From: Hydractinia symbiolongicarpus
Taxonomy: Eukaryota > Cnidaria > Hydrozoa > Anthoathecata > Hydractiniidae
DNA length: 64,000 nucleotides
NCBI RefSeq assembly: GCF_029227915.1
Contig: NC_079882.1
Span: 27,471,001-27,535,000 of the forward strand
Direction: 5' to 3'
Shown here: positions 10,601-22,700 of the stretch, in pieces
Layout of the letters: each line of letters begins with the position of its first letter
Numbering within the stretch: position 1 is the stretch's first letter
Notes under the pieces: generated by a model
Seen by the model: only the letters and a program-made list of their open reading frames with translations
The model's database searches: none
What the model was told of the DNA's origin: nothing
Position numbers and translations under genes: made by a program

Positions 10601-11870
10601 TCTTTGGCGCGCCTTTATCACGTGTCCTAGCTCTTTTACGGGTGTATCGTCTTGCGACTCATCACAAATCGATAGAATTGGTACAGGTAGGATGTCGACT
10701 AAAGAAGCAGTTTCAGAACTGAAAGCTTACTTTGATGCAAAACGTTCTATTTTGAAAAGAGACATTGTATCTGAAGAAACCCAAAGAGGATAAAGAGAGA
10801 GCATGAATTTAAATATAAGGCGAATAAGAAGCAGTTTAACGTCAACCAAGAATTGAGAGAAAACCTTGAAGAAATTATTGAGTTAGTTCAAAATGGTTCT
10901 AGAAAAAGATCTACAAAAAAAATTCAAACCACTATAGATGAGATCAAAGCAAGAAACAAACTCATACGCATCGCTGACAAGTCACCGGGTGGGTGGGGCA
11001 CAGTAGCGAAATGCGAATCAGATAGTATAGCGAGTGATTCCGCAGACGAGAAAAAAATCAGAGCAGCTGAGAAGAGAGCGTTGTCAAAACAACAAAAATG
11101 GAGAAAGATTGACCCTTCATCAACAATAACACGTAGAGACCAACACATCAATTCATCTTCCAGAAGGCCTAGCTTCAAAATCACTATGCCTAGAGCAACA
11201 ACAAAACCGACAGACATCTGCTTGCAGTGTGGTGACCGTGGACACTCGGAAAGAGATTGCACAACGCCCTCAGGTAACAGGAATGATTAAAGATAAGTTA
11301 CTTAATATGAATTCGTATCAAATTCTATTGACGAACTTCCCGTAGCCGGTTGAGCAATCAAAGTACCTTTTAAATCAGAGGTTATTAATCCTTTTTCTGT
11401 CGCTATCAGCTCGTCTGGAAGAAAGCGTTCGATTCTCAATCTTAGCCATGTAAACGAATGTCTGGTAAAATAACACGTAAAGTTTAATGATTGGCGCGAG
11501 TTCAGTCGATTTGTTCGTCCTGGGTCTTTTTTATTCAAGTTTGATTTAAGAAAAAGATACCATCATGTCAATATGTTCGCAGAACACCAAATTTACTTTG
11601 GGTTTTCCCGGAAAAGAAATAACAAAGAATCGTTTTATGTTTTTACTGTTTTACCTTTTGGCCTTTCTTCGGCTCCAAATGGATTTACTAAGCTCTTAAG
11701 GCCACTAGTTTCTGTCTGGCACAAAGATTCAATAAACATATTAGTTTTTATAGACGACGGTGCAGGAATTGAATATACATATGAGAAAATTAAGAAAGCA
11801 TTTAAGAAGCCCTGCAGCTTAAAAATTTCCGCTGTTAGCAATAATCTGAAAAAGTACTGAACTTTGAATT
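10601..11870 (+). pseudogene. DIRS/Ngaro-type retroelement remnant: gag with zinc knuckle and RT fingers/palm
   Basis: A gag-like region (about 10690-11290, one frame break near 10790) has a charged SDSADEKKIRAAEKRA segment and a CCHC knuckle, CLQCGDRGHSERDC. A reverse transcriptase follows in the next 570 bp: INPFSVAIS, KFDLRKRYHH, then FTVLPFGLSSAP, FTKLLRPLV and FIDDG, the RT active-site block. The VLPFGLSSAP...FLDDG form is typical of tyrosine-recombinase retroelements. At least two in-frame stops (about 11352 and 11474) break the RT, and coding similarity ends near 11860, before the thumb, RNase H and recombinase. The 3' half seen at 33.1-35.6 kb belongs to the same type but is a separate fragment. 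Confidence 0.8.
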
Positions 11871-14698
11871 GGACCTTAAAACCAAAATACGGGGAACAAA
11901 ATCATTAAATATTCTAAAATTTTAAAATTCAGTTCTCGATTACTAATGTAATTAAATTAGAAACACCTATTTTCTCTCTAAGAAAAATTTTACAACAACA
12001 ATAAAACGCAATAAAAATAAAATAAGAAAAATAACAAGGCTGAAACTTTACAGATTTTTCCCTTTTTTCTGAAAACCAACATGGGAATTATCTTTCAACG
12101 CAGAATTTTTCACAGAATCAATTAATAGATTTCTGGTTTTAAAAATTTGTAATATACTGTATAATTCCAGGAAAGTAAAAAATTGAGAACACACAATATT
12201 TCTGGTTCTTATAAAAAGAGTGTATTTATATACAACACAACTGAACAAATAAAATACAAATAAAAAAACAAATAAAATCTTTAACTTGATACCTTTGAAA
12301 TTACTCTAGAAAATTCTGGAAAATTTTAGAAGATTGATCGAATATAAATAGTTCATTAATTCAGCAATTAGCATTTGAATGTTTTGGTATTTAGGCGTTC
12401 AAAACTTATCACTCGCTCAGTATTTTTTTTAAAAAGGTTGATGATCGATGTTTTGATAACAGCTGATCTGAAAAAGAGAACATTTGGAATATATGAGAAA
12501 CAAGATCACAATTTCAACTGATTTAAAACCTAATCAATTACTGTCTCTTTATAAAGCAATGCTTTAATTGTTCAATCGACATGACATAAATCGATGCAAT
12601 CTTTTTATAAAAAAAACTGTTCAGACACAAAAAAAAAACGAGATGCTAAGGGGTCCTTGCAAAACTTGCCACACCTATCGCATTTAAGATTTTAGACATA
12701 CATACATACTACAATTCGAAATTTCTTCATTTGAAATTTTATATATGTAAGACTGCCACGTCTTATCGTCAAGGTTAACATACATACATGCTTATTTGCG
12801 ACATTAGCCAATAAGCGTGTCAAGTTTGGTAAGGAAATCCTCTTTCAATATATAACCCTATTTGTTGGCAGTCCCTTACAATGACGCCATACAAAACAAG
12901 TAAAAATAGCAACATGTAGTTAAAGACAATTAATTCCGATATATATCAAATACAATTCTCAGCATAGGTTACGAGAACTAGAAAAACACAGTTTCTTTGT
13001 TTCGCAGTGTCATTTTGGCACTTTTTTAGAATTTATGGGTACTTTGATTGCACTGACATGCACAATATATCCCAGAATGTTGTCTTATAGCTACACATAT
13101 TTGAGAACACTTGTGGAAAATTCCATTGTTTGTTATGTTACCCCATGTGGTCATATTTTGTTGGTAGCTATGTGCAAAATAGTTGCACACTAATTTACAA
13201 TATAAATATTTTGTGTGCAATAATTTTAGCGCTAGCATTCCCCTCACAAAAAGAGGAAATAAACCAATAAAATTCGGAGTTTTAGACAAAACAGAGATGC
13301 CTTTAAAACGTTTTCTTTATTACAAAAAGTTTATTCACTTGTTCATTTTTACACAAAATGTTTCGCGCATAATTTTTGTACTAAATTTTGCACGATAACA
13401 AACTTTTTTGCACTGTTCACTTAGGAAGGTATATGTCAGCTTATACACATTAAGTGTGACACGCACATTTTGTTTCTTCCACATACCGAAAGAATATGAT
13501 TAAAGTCACATGTATGGGACGAAATTTATTTTTTTCTCTTGTATCTCAATTTAACTTTTTCACTCACCCCCAGAAGTGTGGCCTCAAAAAAACCCTGACA
13601 AGGTGGCAGTCAGAACAAATTAAGGTGGCAGTCAGAACAAATCTAATGCACAAGAGGGAGCCAATAAACTGCAAACGCCTGCATATAAAAGGGCAAGTTC
13701 GGGCAATTTTTTTGAATTAAACTTACCATTTTCTTTCCAATCTAATTGTCATGAGAAAAAGGCTCCAAATGATAAATGCTTACCATGAAATAATCATAGA
13801 ATAAACCATACCATGACTATATTTTCCTAACATTATGACGTAGGAAATATATTGTAATTATTGTGAATCGTATACATTCATTGTCACTAAACTAAGTGCC
13901 TAAAAAATATTTTCCTAAAATACGGAAAACAATGTCTGTTCAATCTAGCCCGATGATCGTTTCCAAACCCCAAGGGGAAATTCTAACGGAAATTAAATTT
14001 AATGAGTTTGACTGAAATCAAAGATAAGTAATTTTGGCGCGAATCTAATTCGCGGGATGACGAAGACTTTTTTCAAAATAAAAAAAATACAACTTTTTAA
14101 ATCAGAAATTTCTTTACAATAACAACTATCAAATAAAAACAAAAAAAAAAGAAAGAATTGTATCGTGCGGTAGATAGGTAATCAAAACATTAAATAATTT
14201 GCATAATGCGCAGAGAAACTACTCAGAGAGGTTCACTAAGTTCACTAACTGCCCGAAGCAGTGATAGAACTGAAGAATGAGACAGAAAATATGACAACCT
14301 TTCAGTACGTATTGTATTAGTACGTATTTTATCTTGTGATCAGTGGTATTCGGAATGTTTAAACTCTTTGTGGACTGTGACTATTTCAACAAAGATTAAA
14401 GTTTTCTCTGTACGACGGATGTTGTATTAAATCTTGGTATTATGTGCTTTGTTTTCATTGTCAAAGCGTTGGAAAGCTTTCACGGCTGTTTTCAGTTCTT
14501 TCATTTAATGCAGGTTAATTAATTTCTGATAATTTAATTTACTTTATTGTGACAGGAAATACATTTAATTTTATTTATAAGCTCTATGTATAGTCGTCTT
14601 TATGGCACTGGTTTAAAACTTTCAAGGTTGGCTTCTTACCCTTTTAGTTTTTGTCAAACGGACAAACATCAAAAGCGACATGCGGGGAAAGTAATCTC
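11871..14698. other. Gene-poor stretch
   Basis: No coding region recognised. A 21-bp unit is tandemly duplicated at 13600-13620 and 13622-13642 (AAGGTGGCAGTCAG...). A short possible inverted repeat (GACTGCCA facing TGGCAGTC) spans about 12746-12882. A minus-strand AATAAA (plus-strand tttatt, 14543-14548) may serve the lectin-domain gene that ends at 14699. Confidence 0.45.
13600..13642. repeat. Tandem duplication of a 21-bp unit
   Basis: The unit beginning AAGGTGGCAGTCAG occurs twice, separated by a single T. It lies in an otherwise featureless region; probably a local slippage product. Confidence 0.8.
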
Positions 14699-17600
14699 TT
14701 AAGCTTTGTAACCATACACTCTGATTTCTCGAATTGCAATCTTTCGTTGTTCAATGTGTTCCTTGCGAAGTACAATATATCTTGCTTTGAGAAACGTTTT
14801 ACCACTTGTACAAAAGTAGGATAAACCATTTCCTCCACTTCCTAATACTTTGCCTACTATCGGGTTACTAGAAGCACCTTCGGACATGCCAACTCTTAGT
14901 TTTAGATTATTAAAAATGTATTGTCGCCAAACTCTAACATATAAGACGTGGTATGTACTTTGCAGATCAAGTTTTATCCAACCTGTCTTTCTGGGTTCTG
15001 TCGATGCAAAGTGAGTGTTGCTGATGTCTCCATCTATAGCATATCGGCCAGGATATCTAGTTGTAGATAAGGATACTATCCCTTGAGAAGCAACATTCTG
15101 CAACGTCACTAGAAAAAAACATATTTCCTTTTTATAGATTTCCATCGTGTGGCGTAAGAAAGATTTAGAAATTTTTACATGTGCAAAGTACACAAAGAAA
15201 TAAAGAAAATCCATATGAAGTAACAAGCAAGGTATCAATGAAAAATTAAGACGCCTTTTAATTCAATTACGGTTTTTAAGTCCATGCCATCACGATCTGT
15301 TTGACAAAGAAGTAAGTAGTTTTAAGAAATCAATTTTATTGTGAAGGGAAAGATAACGGTATAAGGCCTATTTTTTTCGAAGTTTATTTGTATTTTTAGA
15401 CGTTAGACCAATATGCCACGCTATTGGCCTTACAAGTTGTTTGTACATGCTAACTTTTGGCTACGGTACTAGTTATAGTCATAACTAGCTAGGAAGTATT
15501 GGTAGTTATATAACAATATTGCTATCTACAAACACAACGCCAATTTTTAAGGCAGTAGCAAAAACCGTCAAGTGGCCAATACGCCGAGATCGCTAGACTG
15601 CGAGAGTGCAACTTTTATATATGCGACGGTGTGTTAAACAGCTTTTAGAATGTCCTAGTTGCATCTTTCAAGCATTTCATAGCTACGAAGTACACAAATA
15701 TCAAGAAAAGGGTCATGCTGACGTCATCAAAATTTAACGAAATATCCTAAGATCCTAAAACCGACGTGAACATTGACAAGTTCACATTGTGCAAACCTAT
15801 TAAAAAATAGCCGAGATTACTACATTTGTCGATAGACTTTATAATTAGTACTTATGTGTAGTAATCAGTACGACATTTTTTTCTTCCTGATTACTAGATA
15901 GTAATATTGATAGCTAGCCCAGTTGTTCCTACTTTTTATTCTATTAATTTTTATAAAATCCCATTACATGACAATCGTCTGATTTAGCTAGTATTTAATA
16001 TTTATCTTAATCAAACACAAAAAATCCGCCACCTGTTTTTTTTAAGTCCAAAATTTTTTCGGAAACTTTGTCAGTTTATCAGTGGCGGTGCCAATTTTTA
16101 TTTCCTCTAAAAAAACCTATAAGAAATCCTTGACCAAAAGGGGTTAAGTCTTCCACTTTAACAATCTGAACGTCCTTTGTTTTAATAAAGTTACATTCAA
16201 GGCATTTATTAATGAGCAGCTATCATGCTAGGAAGCAGTAATTAAATCGACAGCCCATGATTTAATTGTCAAACATATGAGGCATAGTTGTCTTGTAAAT
16301 GTTTATAAATATTTCTTAAGGATTTAATCATGCAAAATAAAAACGACGCCTATTAAGATAAACTCCAGCTTTTAATGCCCACCTATTGTTCTCCCGCCAC
16401 TTCCATACCACTTTCCTCCCATCCTGCTATGACAAAAGGGACTTAAAAATAACAACTTTAAAGACCAGCGTGGTAAGGGACACGCATTGGGATCCTAGCA
16501 AGAGAAGTGATTTTTATTGTGTATATGTTGAAAAAATTAATCTAAAATAAAGGTGAAGAAGAAGAGAAAACCTTACCACATGTGTATCCATCATCATTGC
16601 AAGCGTCATCACACATTTGTGATTCAGCACATGGGTTAAGACTTTTACAAAGTGGTCCTCTCTAAAGAAATGATTTAAGATATATGGAAAAATTCTATGA
16701 GGAACAAGTGAAAGAATATTTGAAGCGAAGTTCCAAGGAGTCCTATTTTTACGCTGACATTTCGGTTTTATAAATCTTTTGGGTTACAAAAGCTTTCGTC
16801 ATAACGGTCTTAATAAAAAATTTTAAGCTTTTTTGTTATGCAACAGAGAATTTGTTTCGCAAATATGTTATGTCTCGTAATTACCTTAGGTTAAGCTTTC
16901 TTCAAAACTTCAAATGTTTGAGAACAATCCTTTAAAAGAGCTTCTAATATGTTGTACAAACCACCCTCCACGGTTTTTCCAAGCTTTAAACTACTCATTT
17001 CACATACATAAGTAGAAAACTACAAAACTATTTTAATCATTGGGAGACGCAAAAGTTACTTTAAACAACTGTAAATTACTTTTGTGATCTAGCCTAGAGA
17101 CTATAACTCCCTGATTATCTGTTACATAAAGGTTTTAGTATTATAGGAAATAAATAGATGGGATCTTAAGATTCGAAATATTACGTAACAAGTGAGGTGG
17201 GTATTACTAGATTTGTTGCGATGCGTTGCAAGGAATGGGAGGAGTGGTGATAAGAAGGGCGAATTTGGATGTTACGTAATTATTGAATGGCTCATTGATG
17301 TTTTTGGCAGTGCTTTGTTAACCCTATTCATACCGTGTCACCGGGATCTAACTGGTACCGTGCCGCGCTCTAACAGCACGGATGCCATAACTCCGGAACG
17401 ACAAGTCCTTTCGATTTTACATTTTGGATACGCTTTATTTAACATAAAATGAATTCTTTGAGATAATAAAAAGCATATAAACTTACAAAATCATCCATAA
17501 AATGACCTCTGAGTAATCGCGGTCAGCCAAAAAAGTAAAATACGTATGTCGTCCCTAAATCAACAGGACGGGTGGAAAAAAATAGAAAAAAATATATAAC

Positions 17601-20600
17601 TTGGTTCTAGGCCAATAATATATACTAAATTAACCTAAAATCAAATTTGATTCAAGAAAACGTGATATTAGGCTTCCAAAATCTCTCATGAAAAAGCGAG
17701 AAATACGAAAAAATTTATACGGTCAAGTATGAATATTGCACGGTTGAGGTACATCACTATTGGGCCTACAACTGAATAAAAAATATTTTTCTTAATCTGA
17801 AATGTTGTATGAAGTATTCACAATACCTAATGGAACCACAAAAATCAAGAAAAAGCTAAATTAGTCCGAAAAATTATCAAATAAATTAACAATTTCCTAA
17901 ATTTTATACGTAAAAGTAGGAAAATCAGGGTAAAACGAAGTAAATTTCCATACTTTATATCAGTAAAATATATAAAAAGCAAAGGAAAGTTAGTAAAACT
18001 AGTTCCTAAAGTAGTAAAATGAAATAAAACAAGACAACTGGATGAAAAAAGTCAATTGCGCATTCAAAAGTTAGTCCATACAACTATGGCAAATACGGAC
18101 AAGATGTTTCTGTTACCGCACGATTGACATAACGATTTTTGACTTAGTAATTTGTTTTGAGTTACACAATGTTCCATCCCTTCAATACAAATTTTGCATC
18201 TTCTTCTTCTTTCACCTACGGCGGGAAATCTAGCATTGCCCGGTGTTGAGGTCACATTCGGGATACCCATTGATGCAAGTGTCAATGCAATTTTCTGTTT
18301 GATGCCTGGCTTTAAGTTTGCCGGATCACGTTGCTTGACGAAAGGACCAACAAGACCGAAAACGAGGCACATTCCAAAATCAAAAGAATCCTGTTTCAAA
18401 GGATCAATTTTATTATTCAGCGCGAATACAGTAGATGAATTTACGCGTGCCATGTCGAGAATGTATGCGAATGCTACCATTGACCATTTTCGTGATTTAA
18501 ATTTGCTGGTGTAAAACCCCATCAGTTGGTCAACTATATCTGTCCCATCTTTGGTGAAATCGTAAAGCTTGTACAGCATAGCTTTGTTCTTCCCATCGTC
18601 AATAGTGGTGCCAAGAAAGGGTCTGTAGGTAGAAAGGATCATTACATTCTTTTCTTTTTTTGTCGAGGTACTAACAACATACGAACCCAAGATGAGATCA
18701 TTCTTGTCATCCCAATAAAATTCAGTCGAAAGGACTTCCCGCTTATCAACATTTTTGATATCCTTCGGTAAACCCCTTCTGTTTGCAATCAGGGTACCAA
18801 TGCAAGTCACATGTTTTTCAGTGAGAAGCCATGTCGCAAGGGTAAATGTTGTGTAAAGACGATCAAATGAGATGTTTTTACCTTCGAGCTTTTGATTGCT
18901 GTCAAGTCGATTGATCATATACGTGGTTACATTTTCTGTACCTGGACGGTAAAATTCACCATCTCCAGCTTGTGGTTTGCCTGCATATGGTGTAGTTACA
19001 GATGTATACGGGTAGCGAGCAGAATTCAACGACTTGAAAAGTAGCCCGTACTTTGCAGGTTTATTTGGATTGTACTGTTTGAAGGCGACCTGGCTTTGCA
19101 TAGGATACAGAGTTTCATCCAAGGACAAAAGGTCTGTTGCCTTCATAGATGTCATGAATTGCTTGTTGAACATTTCAAAAAATTCTCGTGCAGCCGCAAA
19201 GCGATCTTGTTTCCACCGTTCAGCACGTGTAGATTCGTCATCAAAACAAAAACACCGTTAAAGAAAAAAGAATCGGTTACGTGACATGGTTGCATCAAAT
19301 ATTGGTGGTCCATATTTATCTGAAAAGGGCTTTAGGAGTGAGAAATTATTGAGGCTGAAAAGTCCCCTATACAACATCAATTCGACAAAAGCTTAATCTC
19401 GTCGATTATCGTGATTTTCATAAACGACTGCAATTTTTCTTCTAAAAGCGATGCACGTAAGTTATTAATTTTTCTGTTAGTATTTTCTAGTATTAGTTCA
19501 AACATTTCTTTGGTAAAAAACATGTGAAATGCATCAACAAGTTCCCAAGTATTTCTAGCCCTGGGCACTGGACCTGATTTTATAACGTCAGCCCTTCTCT
19601 GTCGACCGATATTGTCTGGTTTCTGGTTTGAAAAGTTATATATAAGTGTTTTCTTTTTATCTTGGTTATTTTCAATGATCCCTTTCATTTTTTTACCTCT
19701 TCTGGAATATTCATTGGCTGGTAGCTGGACTCATCTAGAGCAGATTCTATGGAATAGACTTTTCTTTGATAAGTGAGCATTCTTTTTGGGTAACGTGAGT
19801 TGGGGTAGAATTCTTCATCCTTATCGCCTGCGAATATTGACCATGCACGGTTACTTATTTCTATTCATAAATTTGCAATGAAAAGGCGTAAATATGGACA
19901 GATTGATTAATTAATGATATACCTTCATTCTCATTTCCATTTAGATCATTTAGATCATTTTCATCATCAGTGTCGTCTGCTTCTTCATCGTTGTAGACAA
20001 ATTGCAGGATGTCGTTTACCGCATCTTGAGCAGATATTTTTTGCCGTTTCATTATTATAATTTATTACTGAAATTGTAATAAATATATATAAAAACAGTT
20101 AGAAATATATTAGAAAAAGTCACTGTAACATTGGAAGAGCATATGCTTAATATTTTTGTGAAGATTTTGTATGTAAGAGTCGCCCAAAAACAACAAAAAT
20201 CTTCAAAAAATTTAATTTCTGACCGGTCATGACAAACCGTTAAAATTAGCAGGATTTTTTATTTAAATTCTTTTTTTTACCAGAAACCGGTTCTAAATAT
20301 AAAAAAAATAAAAGTCAGGCGGTTTCACAATGAACGGTGCCCCCAAAAAATAATGGCGGCTTTTTAAAAACCATATGTGCTGCAACAGCGCGGCATGGTA
20401 TGAATAGGGTTAATACAATAATAACCGATTACCTCGGGCTGTATCTCAAAATATCGCCCAAGGTCTAAGTGCCAACCGAGCTTGCGAGTCGGTGCAATGA
20501 CTGAGAAGAATTCGAAAGTCCCTATAGAATAAGTCCCTGTAAACAAAACATTATGATGTTCGACACTTACAGAAGAAAAGTTGAATGTACAACTAAAATT

Positions 20601-21770
20601 TAGTTAAAGCGAATATTGAAGTAAATTTTTTAACTAGCTCGTTAGCTAGTCAAAAATAACGTTGGCTTTAACGAGTTTTATATTGACTGAGTAACCAAAA
20701 AGCTGAAGAAACGAGTCTGAAAATGGGAGGAGACAAATGTTTTTATCGATAAATATTGTAGGAGTTAGATAAATAACTATTCTTGCTTGTTTACATTTTA
20801 AGCTACCATTTTTCTTGACGACGGGCAATACCGCAAAATATCGCCCCGTCGTCAAGAGCGCTAAGCCATTCAGAATGCCTAAAAAACCCGTATTGCCCGC
20901 TTAAAAAATCCAGACGGTTAACTATTGACCAGATCGACGTGCGATAGGTAGCCTCCCAACGATAGGATGAATTGGTGGACGTATTCATAGCGGTAGTCAA
21001 GATTTTAAATTTAAAAAGAAAAAATGATAACAATAAAAGTGTTTTTTTTTGTGTGTGTTTTGAACGATCGAAGAAGTGTATTCGCTTTATATATATTGAA
21101 ATTTTCAGTTGCATTCCACATTAATAGCACCTGATTCTCAGGGAAAAAATTGCAGCGTGTTGCGGTACAAGAAAGATTAAACACATAAATGTCGATCCAA
21201 AACCTTGTTAGTTACTGTATGAAAATGGTTAAATTAAAGTGAAAAATCCAATTCTGCTAAGCAACATATTTGTAAAAGTGCTTCTGAAAAAATTCCAAAC
21301 TACATAGTAATTTAACTTTACTGTCACGTAAGATATGGCCTGATATGATTTTGAATATTAGTCGTTTTATTCACAGATTTATCAACAGCGAAAAAACTTA
21401 CATTTCTGTTTGTATTATCTGTTCGCATATAAATTGATCCACTCTTTGCTGAAATTGCTGCAACATTAGAAGATAGAAGATCACATAGTTGAGTTGTGCT
21501 ATGGTAATTACACGCTTTGCACAATGATTCTCCCACACATTCAATCATACACTTGTCTCTATTTATTGTTTGGATCGATTTAATAGCATTCCCTGGGGAG
21601 TACTTGTTATATTGGATATCAGAGAAGTTGCCATGGTACTTGCATGGAAGCCTTGTGATGTAACCATCCACATGTTTCAAAACGCACAACGTGAAAACCA
21701 ACACAGTCCTCAGTAATTGTAAGAAATTTGCATGGATGCAAGCATATTCTCTAAAATAAATTTTGTTCAA
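14699..21770 (-). CDS. Secreted PAN, EGF-like and F5/8C (discoidin) domain protein
   Basis: Gene model, complement of joined exons 14699-15108, 16577-16661 and 21402-21770. All splice sites are GT-AG and junction phases agree (0, then 1), giving about 287 residues. The N-terminus carries a hydrophobic core (FLQLLRTVLVFTLCVL), probably a signal peptide. Residues about 43-120 form a PAN/apple-type module (CMIECVGESLCKACNYH, then LCDLLS). Residues 124-151 are a short EGF-like segment (C-NPC-C-C-C). Residues about 152-287 are an F5/8 type C or F-type-lectin-like domain: AIDGDISNTHFAS, WIKLDLQSTY, VRVW, ending IREIRVYG. Such proteins usually bind carbohydrate or cell surfaces outside the cell, as in adhesion or innate recognition. 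The 4.7-kb intron between the PAN and EGF exons contains a piggyBac element. The start is uncertain: ATG 21770 is the only in-frame one, but a tttag acceptor lies just after it, so an upstream exon is possible. Confidence 0.83.
15766..15784. repeat. 19-bp hairpin-forming repeat shared with 45161-45179
   Basis: GTGAACATTGACAAGTTCA is found here, in an intron, and again without mismatch at 45161-45179. It can form TGAAC/GTTCA with a short loop. Nothing else around the two copies is clearly alike. Confidence 0.5.
17322..20409 (-). mobile_element. Complete-length piggyBac element with TTAA duplications
   Basis: The 3088-bp element has 13-bp terminal inverted repeats, CCCTATTCATACC at the left and GGTATGAATAGGG at the right, flanked by TTAA (17318-17321 and 20410-20413). 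A subterminal block (TGCCGCGCT...CAGCAC) adjoins the right terminal repeat and is offset by about 22 bp from the left one. This asymmetric layout is known for piggyBac ends. It carries one transposase gene on the minus strand. It sits in the large intron of the PAN/EGF/F5/8C gene, in the same transcriptional orientation as the host gene. Confidence 0.93.
18064..20052 (-). pseudogene. piggyBac transposase, disrupted
   Basis: The first exon (20052-19923) encodes an acidic N-terminus (MKRQKISAQDAV...). A 95-bp GT-AG intron links it in phase to 19827. Reading then continues through the piggyBac domain (NTWELVDAFHMFFTKEMFELI; GLFSLNNF; TMSRNRF) to the catalytic core. The putative DDD residues are present in the long ORF 18064-19173: Asp19 in LDETLYPM, Asp104 in FDRLYT, and the GTDIVDQ aspartates (212/215). 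The motifs YGLLFKSLNSARYPYT and KSRKWSMVAFAYILD are typical of the family. The C-terminal Cys-rich domain starts (RRRRCKICIEG...CQSCG) but runs out of register. Lesions are a 1-base loss in an A run near 19691-19697, another near 19390, a TAA at 19258-19260 and probably one at the C-terminus. It should be inactive, though the termini could still be mobilised in trans. Confidence 0.92.
20431..20464. repeat. Imperfect hairpin next to the piggyBac insertion
   Basis: ACCTCGGGC (20431-20439) faces GCCCAAGGT (20456-20464), one mismatch, with a loop ending AAAATATC. The core AAAATATCGCCC recurs in the stronger hairpin at 20814-20856. It lies 18 bp outside the piggyBac right flank. Confidence 0.55.
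20814..20856. repeat. Strong hairpin, 12-bp perfect arms
   Basis: CTTGACGACGGG (20814-20825) is the exact complement of CCCGTCGTCAAG (20845-20856); the loop includes AAAATATCGC. It shares the AAAATATCGCCC core with the hairpin at 20431-20464. It could be the end of an unrecognised element or an RNA or DNA structural site; no gene is associated. Confidence 0.6.
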
Positions 21771-22099
21771 CGTGTTAAAAGGTTCACGATCATCTTTTCA
21801 TTTTGTACAGCTTTTTTGAAACCGCACATTGATAATTCACCCACAATGTATAATTATTGCAGCGTGGGAACCAGTCCCCTTTTCCCCAAGCGAGAATTGT
21901 AACTCCGGTTATACGATTTTTGTAGATAGATAAAATTCGTACTTAGTATCAAATATAATATAGTAAAGAAATGTTCTAACTATACTGACTAAGGAAAACG
22001 ACTGGTATAATCTACAAAGGTCTCTATATACGAGTGTGCATCTAAAAATATTTATAAATGTCTAAAGTTCCATCGTTTAATAATTTTTATTTTACTTTT

Positions 22100-22700
22100 C
22101 TTAAAAATTTTAAGAGTTTTGTTTGCTTTAATTGCATCAGATAAAAAGGTATTCTAAACGTATGGTCCCCTATGTCTAATTGAAAATGTGCTAGATTTTA
22201 ATTAAAATCTTTGGTACTTCATAAAACTGTGTATGAAAACTTAAGTATCGTTTGGCCTGAGATTCCAAATTTTATAGAGATTGTATTTGTATTTCCAATG
22301 GTAATGATTTATCCAAAATTACGCCAAGGGATTTTGTTGTTTCTTCTCTCTTTTTATGCTTACATTATTTATTTTAAGCAAAGGTAGTTTGTGTGGGAAG
22401 TCATTGGTTTTGTAACAGTTATAGAATATTACATAGTAAGTTTTACTTTTGAGTGAGAGTTTTTTTATGCTATAAACCATTCGTTTATGTGCGCAAGTTC
22501 TTGGTTAGCTGGTTTAAAAAGATCTTTAATGTTAGTATGAGTGTTGTCAGCAAATAGAAAAAATTTTAACATTTTGAAAGTATTGTGTAAGTCGTTTATG
22601 TAAATCAAAAACAGATAGGGTCTAAGAACGGATCCTTGTGGAAAACCACATTTTATTAGTTAGGGACGTCGTTGTGTCGTTTTATGCTATGCATTGTTTT
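22100..22700 (-). pseudogene. LINE (non-LTR) reverse transcriptase remnant
   Basis: Reading the minus strand from about 22670 gives GFPQGSVLRPYLFLIYINDL, the conserved RT block of Jockey/CR1-like LINEs. Next comes FADNT where FADDT is expected, then INEWF and the degenerate equivalent of LGVILD. One active-site aspartate is therefore replaced, and stops and frame changes are frequent. No 5' endonuclease or LINE tail was identified, so it is a truncated, old copy. Limits are approximate. Confidence 0.75.

Noticed and set aside
12746-12882. Possible MITE with GACTGCCA inverted repeats
   Set aside because: The inverted match is about 13 bp with a gap and no target duplication; too weak to call.
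14644-14838. 64-codon minus-strand ORF
   Set aside because: Shadow frame of the F5/8C exon 14699-15108, which has clear domain similarity and good splice signals.
18194-19284. Several plus-strand ORFs of 60-106 codons
   Set aside because: Opposite-strand shadows of the piggyBac transposase.
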